Positions 13,830 through 14,000 of a DNA stretch of 14,000 nucleotides are shown here, one piece after another. This DNA comes from an uncultured Bacteroides sp. (lineage in GTDB: Bacteria > Bacteroidota > Bacteroidia > Bacteroidales > Bacteroidaceae). A model generated the notes under the pieces. That model had not been told where the DNA came from. It saw nothing but the letters and a program-made list of their open reading frames with translations, and did not search any database. Position 1 is the stretch's first letter. Every line of letters starts with the position of its first letter. Location of the stretch: positions 1 to 14,000 of the forward strand of contig URCM01000082.1 of assembly GCA_900546355.1 (NCBI GenBank), read 5' to 3'. Both the position numbers and the translations under genes were made by a program.

Positions 13830-13880
13830 ATGTTACATACGAGTCCAAAAATGTAACATATGTGATAAAATATGTAACAT
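13830..13880. promoter_or_regulatory. Three ATGTWACAT sites at exact 21-bp spacing (operators)
   Basis: ATGTTACAT (13830-13838), ATGTAACAT (13851-13859) and ATGTAACAT (13872-13880) start exactly 21 bp apart, i.e. two helical turns, and each is followed by A. They lie between a minus-strand -7 element (13813-13806) and a plus-strand -7 element (13910-13917), so a regulator bound here could control both directions. Confidence 0.55.
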
Positions 13881-13909
13881 AGAGAAAAATTAATTTCAAA
13901 CAAAATTCC

Positions 13910-13917
13910 TACATTTG
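13910..13917 (+). promoter_or_regulatory. -7 element of a plus-strand promoter reading out of the window
   Basis: TACATTTG, a full match to TAnnTTTG, 30 bp after the third ATGTWACAT site. No -33 TTTG. The gene it serves lies beyond the window. Confidence 0.45.
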
Positions 13918-14000
13918 TGATTGTGAGAAATCATAAAAAACATTATTAACCTAAAATCCGCAAGCAATCTCAATGGCAATCTCAATTGCAGTAAAGAGCT
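13918..14000 (+). other. Leader region of a gene beyond the window, with an 11-bp direct repeat
   Basis: No start codon with a long open frame is seen before the window ends. GCAATCTCAAT occurs twice 12 bp apart (13963-13973 and 13975-13985). A lone TAACCTAAAAT (13947-13957) resembles one unit of the TAAC repeats but lacks a tandem partner and lies downstream of the -7 element. Confidence 0.35.

Noticed and set aside
13947..13957. Lone TAACCTAAAAT resembling a TAAC-repeat unit
   Set aside because: It has no tandem partner at 11 bp and lies downstream of the local -7 element, so it lacks the phasing of the other three sites.

Overview
The window looks like chromosomal DNA of a gut Bacteroidales species (Bacteroides/Phocaeicola type). 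Three things point there. Upstream regions carry the Bacteroides -7 element TAnnTTTG and mostly lack Shine-Dalgarno sequences. One lipoprotein carries SDDDD directly after its lipobox Cys, the Bacteroides surface-export signal. The gene families (PepSY-like lipoprotein, PF09820 ATPase, DUF3836-like protein) are typical of the group. I see no rRNA, tRNA or CRISPR array.

Layout, left to right. (1) 1-2786: two minus-strand genes, proB (glutamate 5-kinase) and a surface lipoprotein built from tandem PepSY-like modules, peppered with a small transposon-like element (90 or 192 bp, 17-bp terminal inverted repeat, 3-bp TNA target duplications). Two of its insertions coincide exactly with the stop codons of these two genes. 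(2) 2903-5263: a plus-strand ADP-ribosylglycohydrolase, then a two-gene ABC transporter (small membrane protein plus ATPase) with its own promoter. (3) 5264-5905: about 640 bp without a convincing gene, holding a large nested hairpin and the long (192 bp) form of the element. (4) 5906-7663: a minus-strand AAA-ATPase-like/PD-(D/E)XK protein, divergent from (5) 7891-10704, a 937-residue secreted M16 zinc protease. (6) 10845-13500: a two-component system whose kinase and OmpR-type regulator genes, both minus strand, are separated by a plus-strand gene for a small secreted DUF3836-like protein. (7) 13501-14000: a possible broken small ORF and a divergent promoter region with three ATGTWACAT sites exactly 21 bp apart.

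Most notable observation: three promoters share tandem 11-bp direct repeats starting TAAC (TAACCTAAARA-TAACATNNCGA). These precede the ABC operon, the M16 protease and the DUF3836-like gene. In all three the last repeat starts exactly 26 bp before the -7 element, where the usual -33 element would be. 11-bp direct repeats are the arrangement bound by OmpR/PhoB-family regulators, and one is encoded here. I infer a local regulon in which this two-component system switches on an ABC transporter, an envelope protease and a small secreted protein. The regulator assignment is inference; the repeats and their phasing are directly visible.
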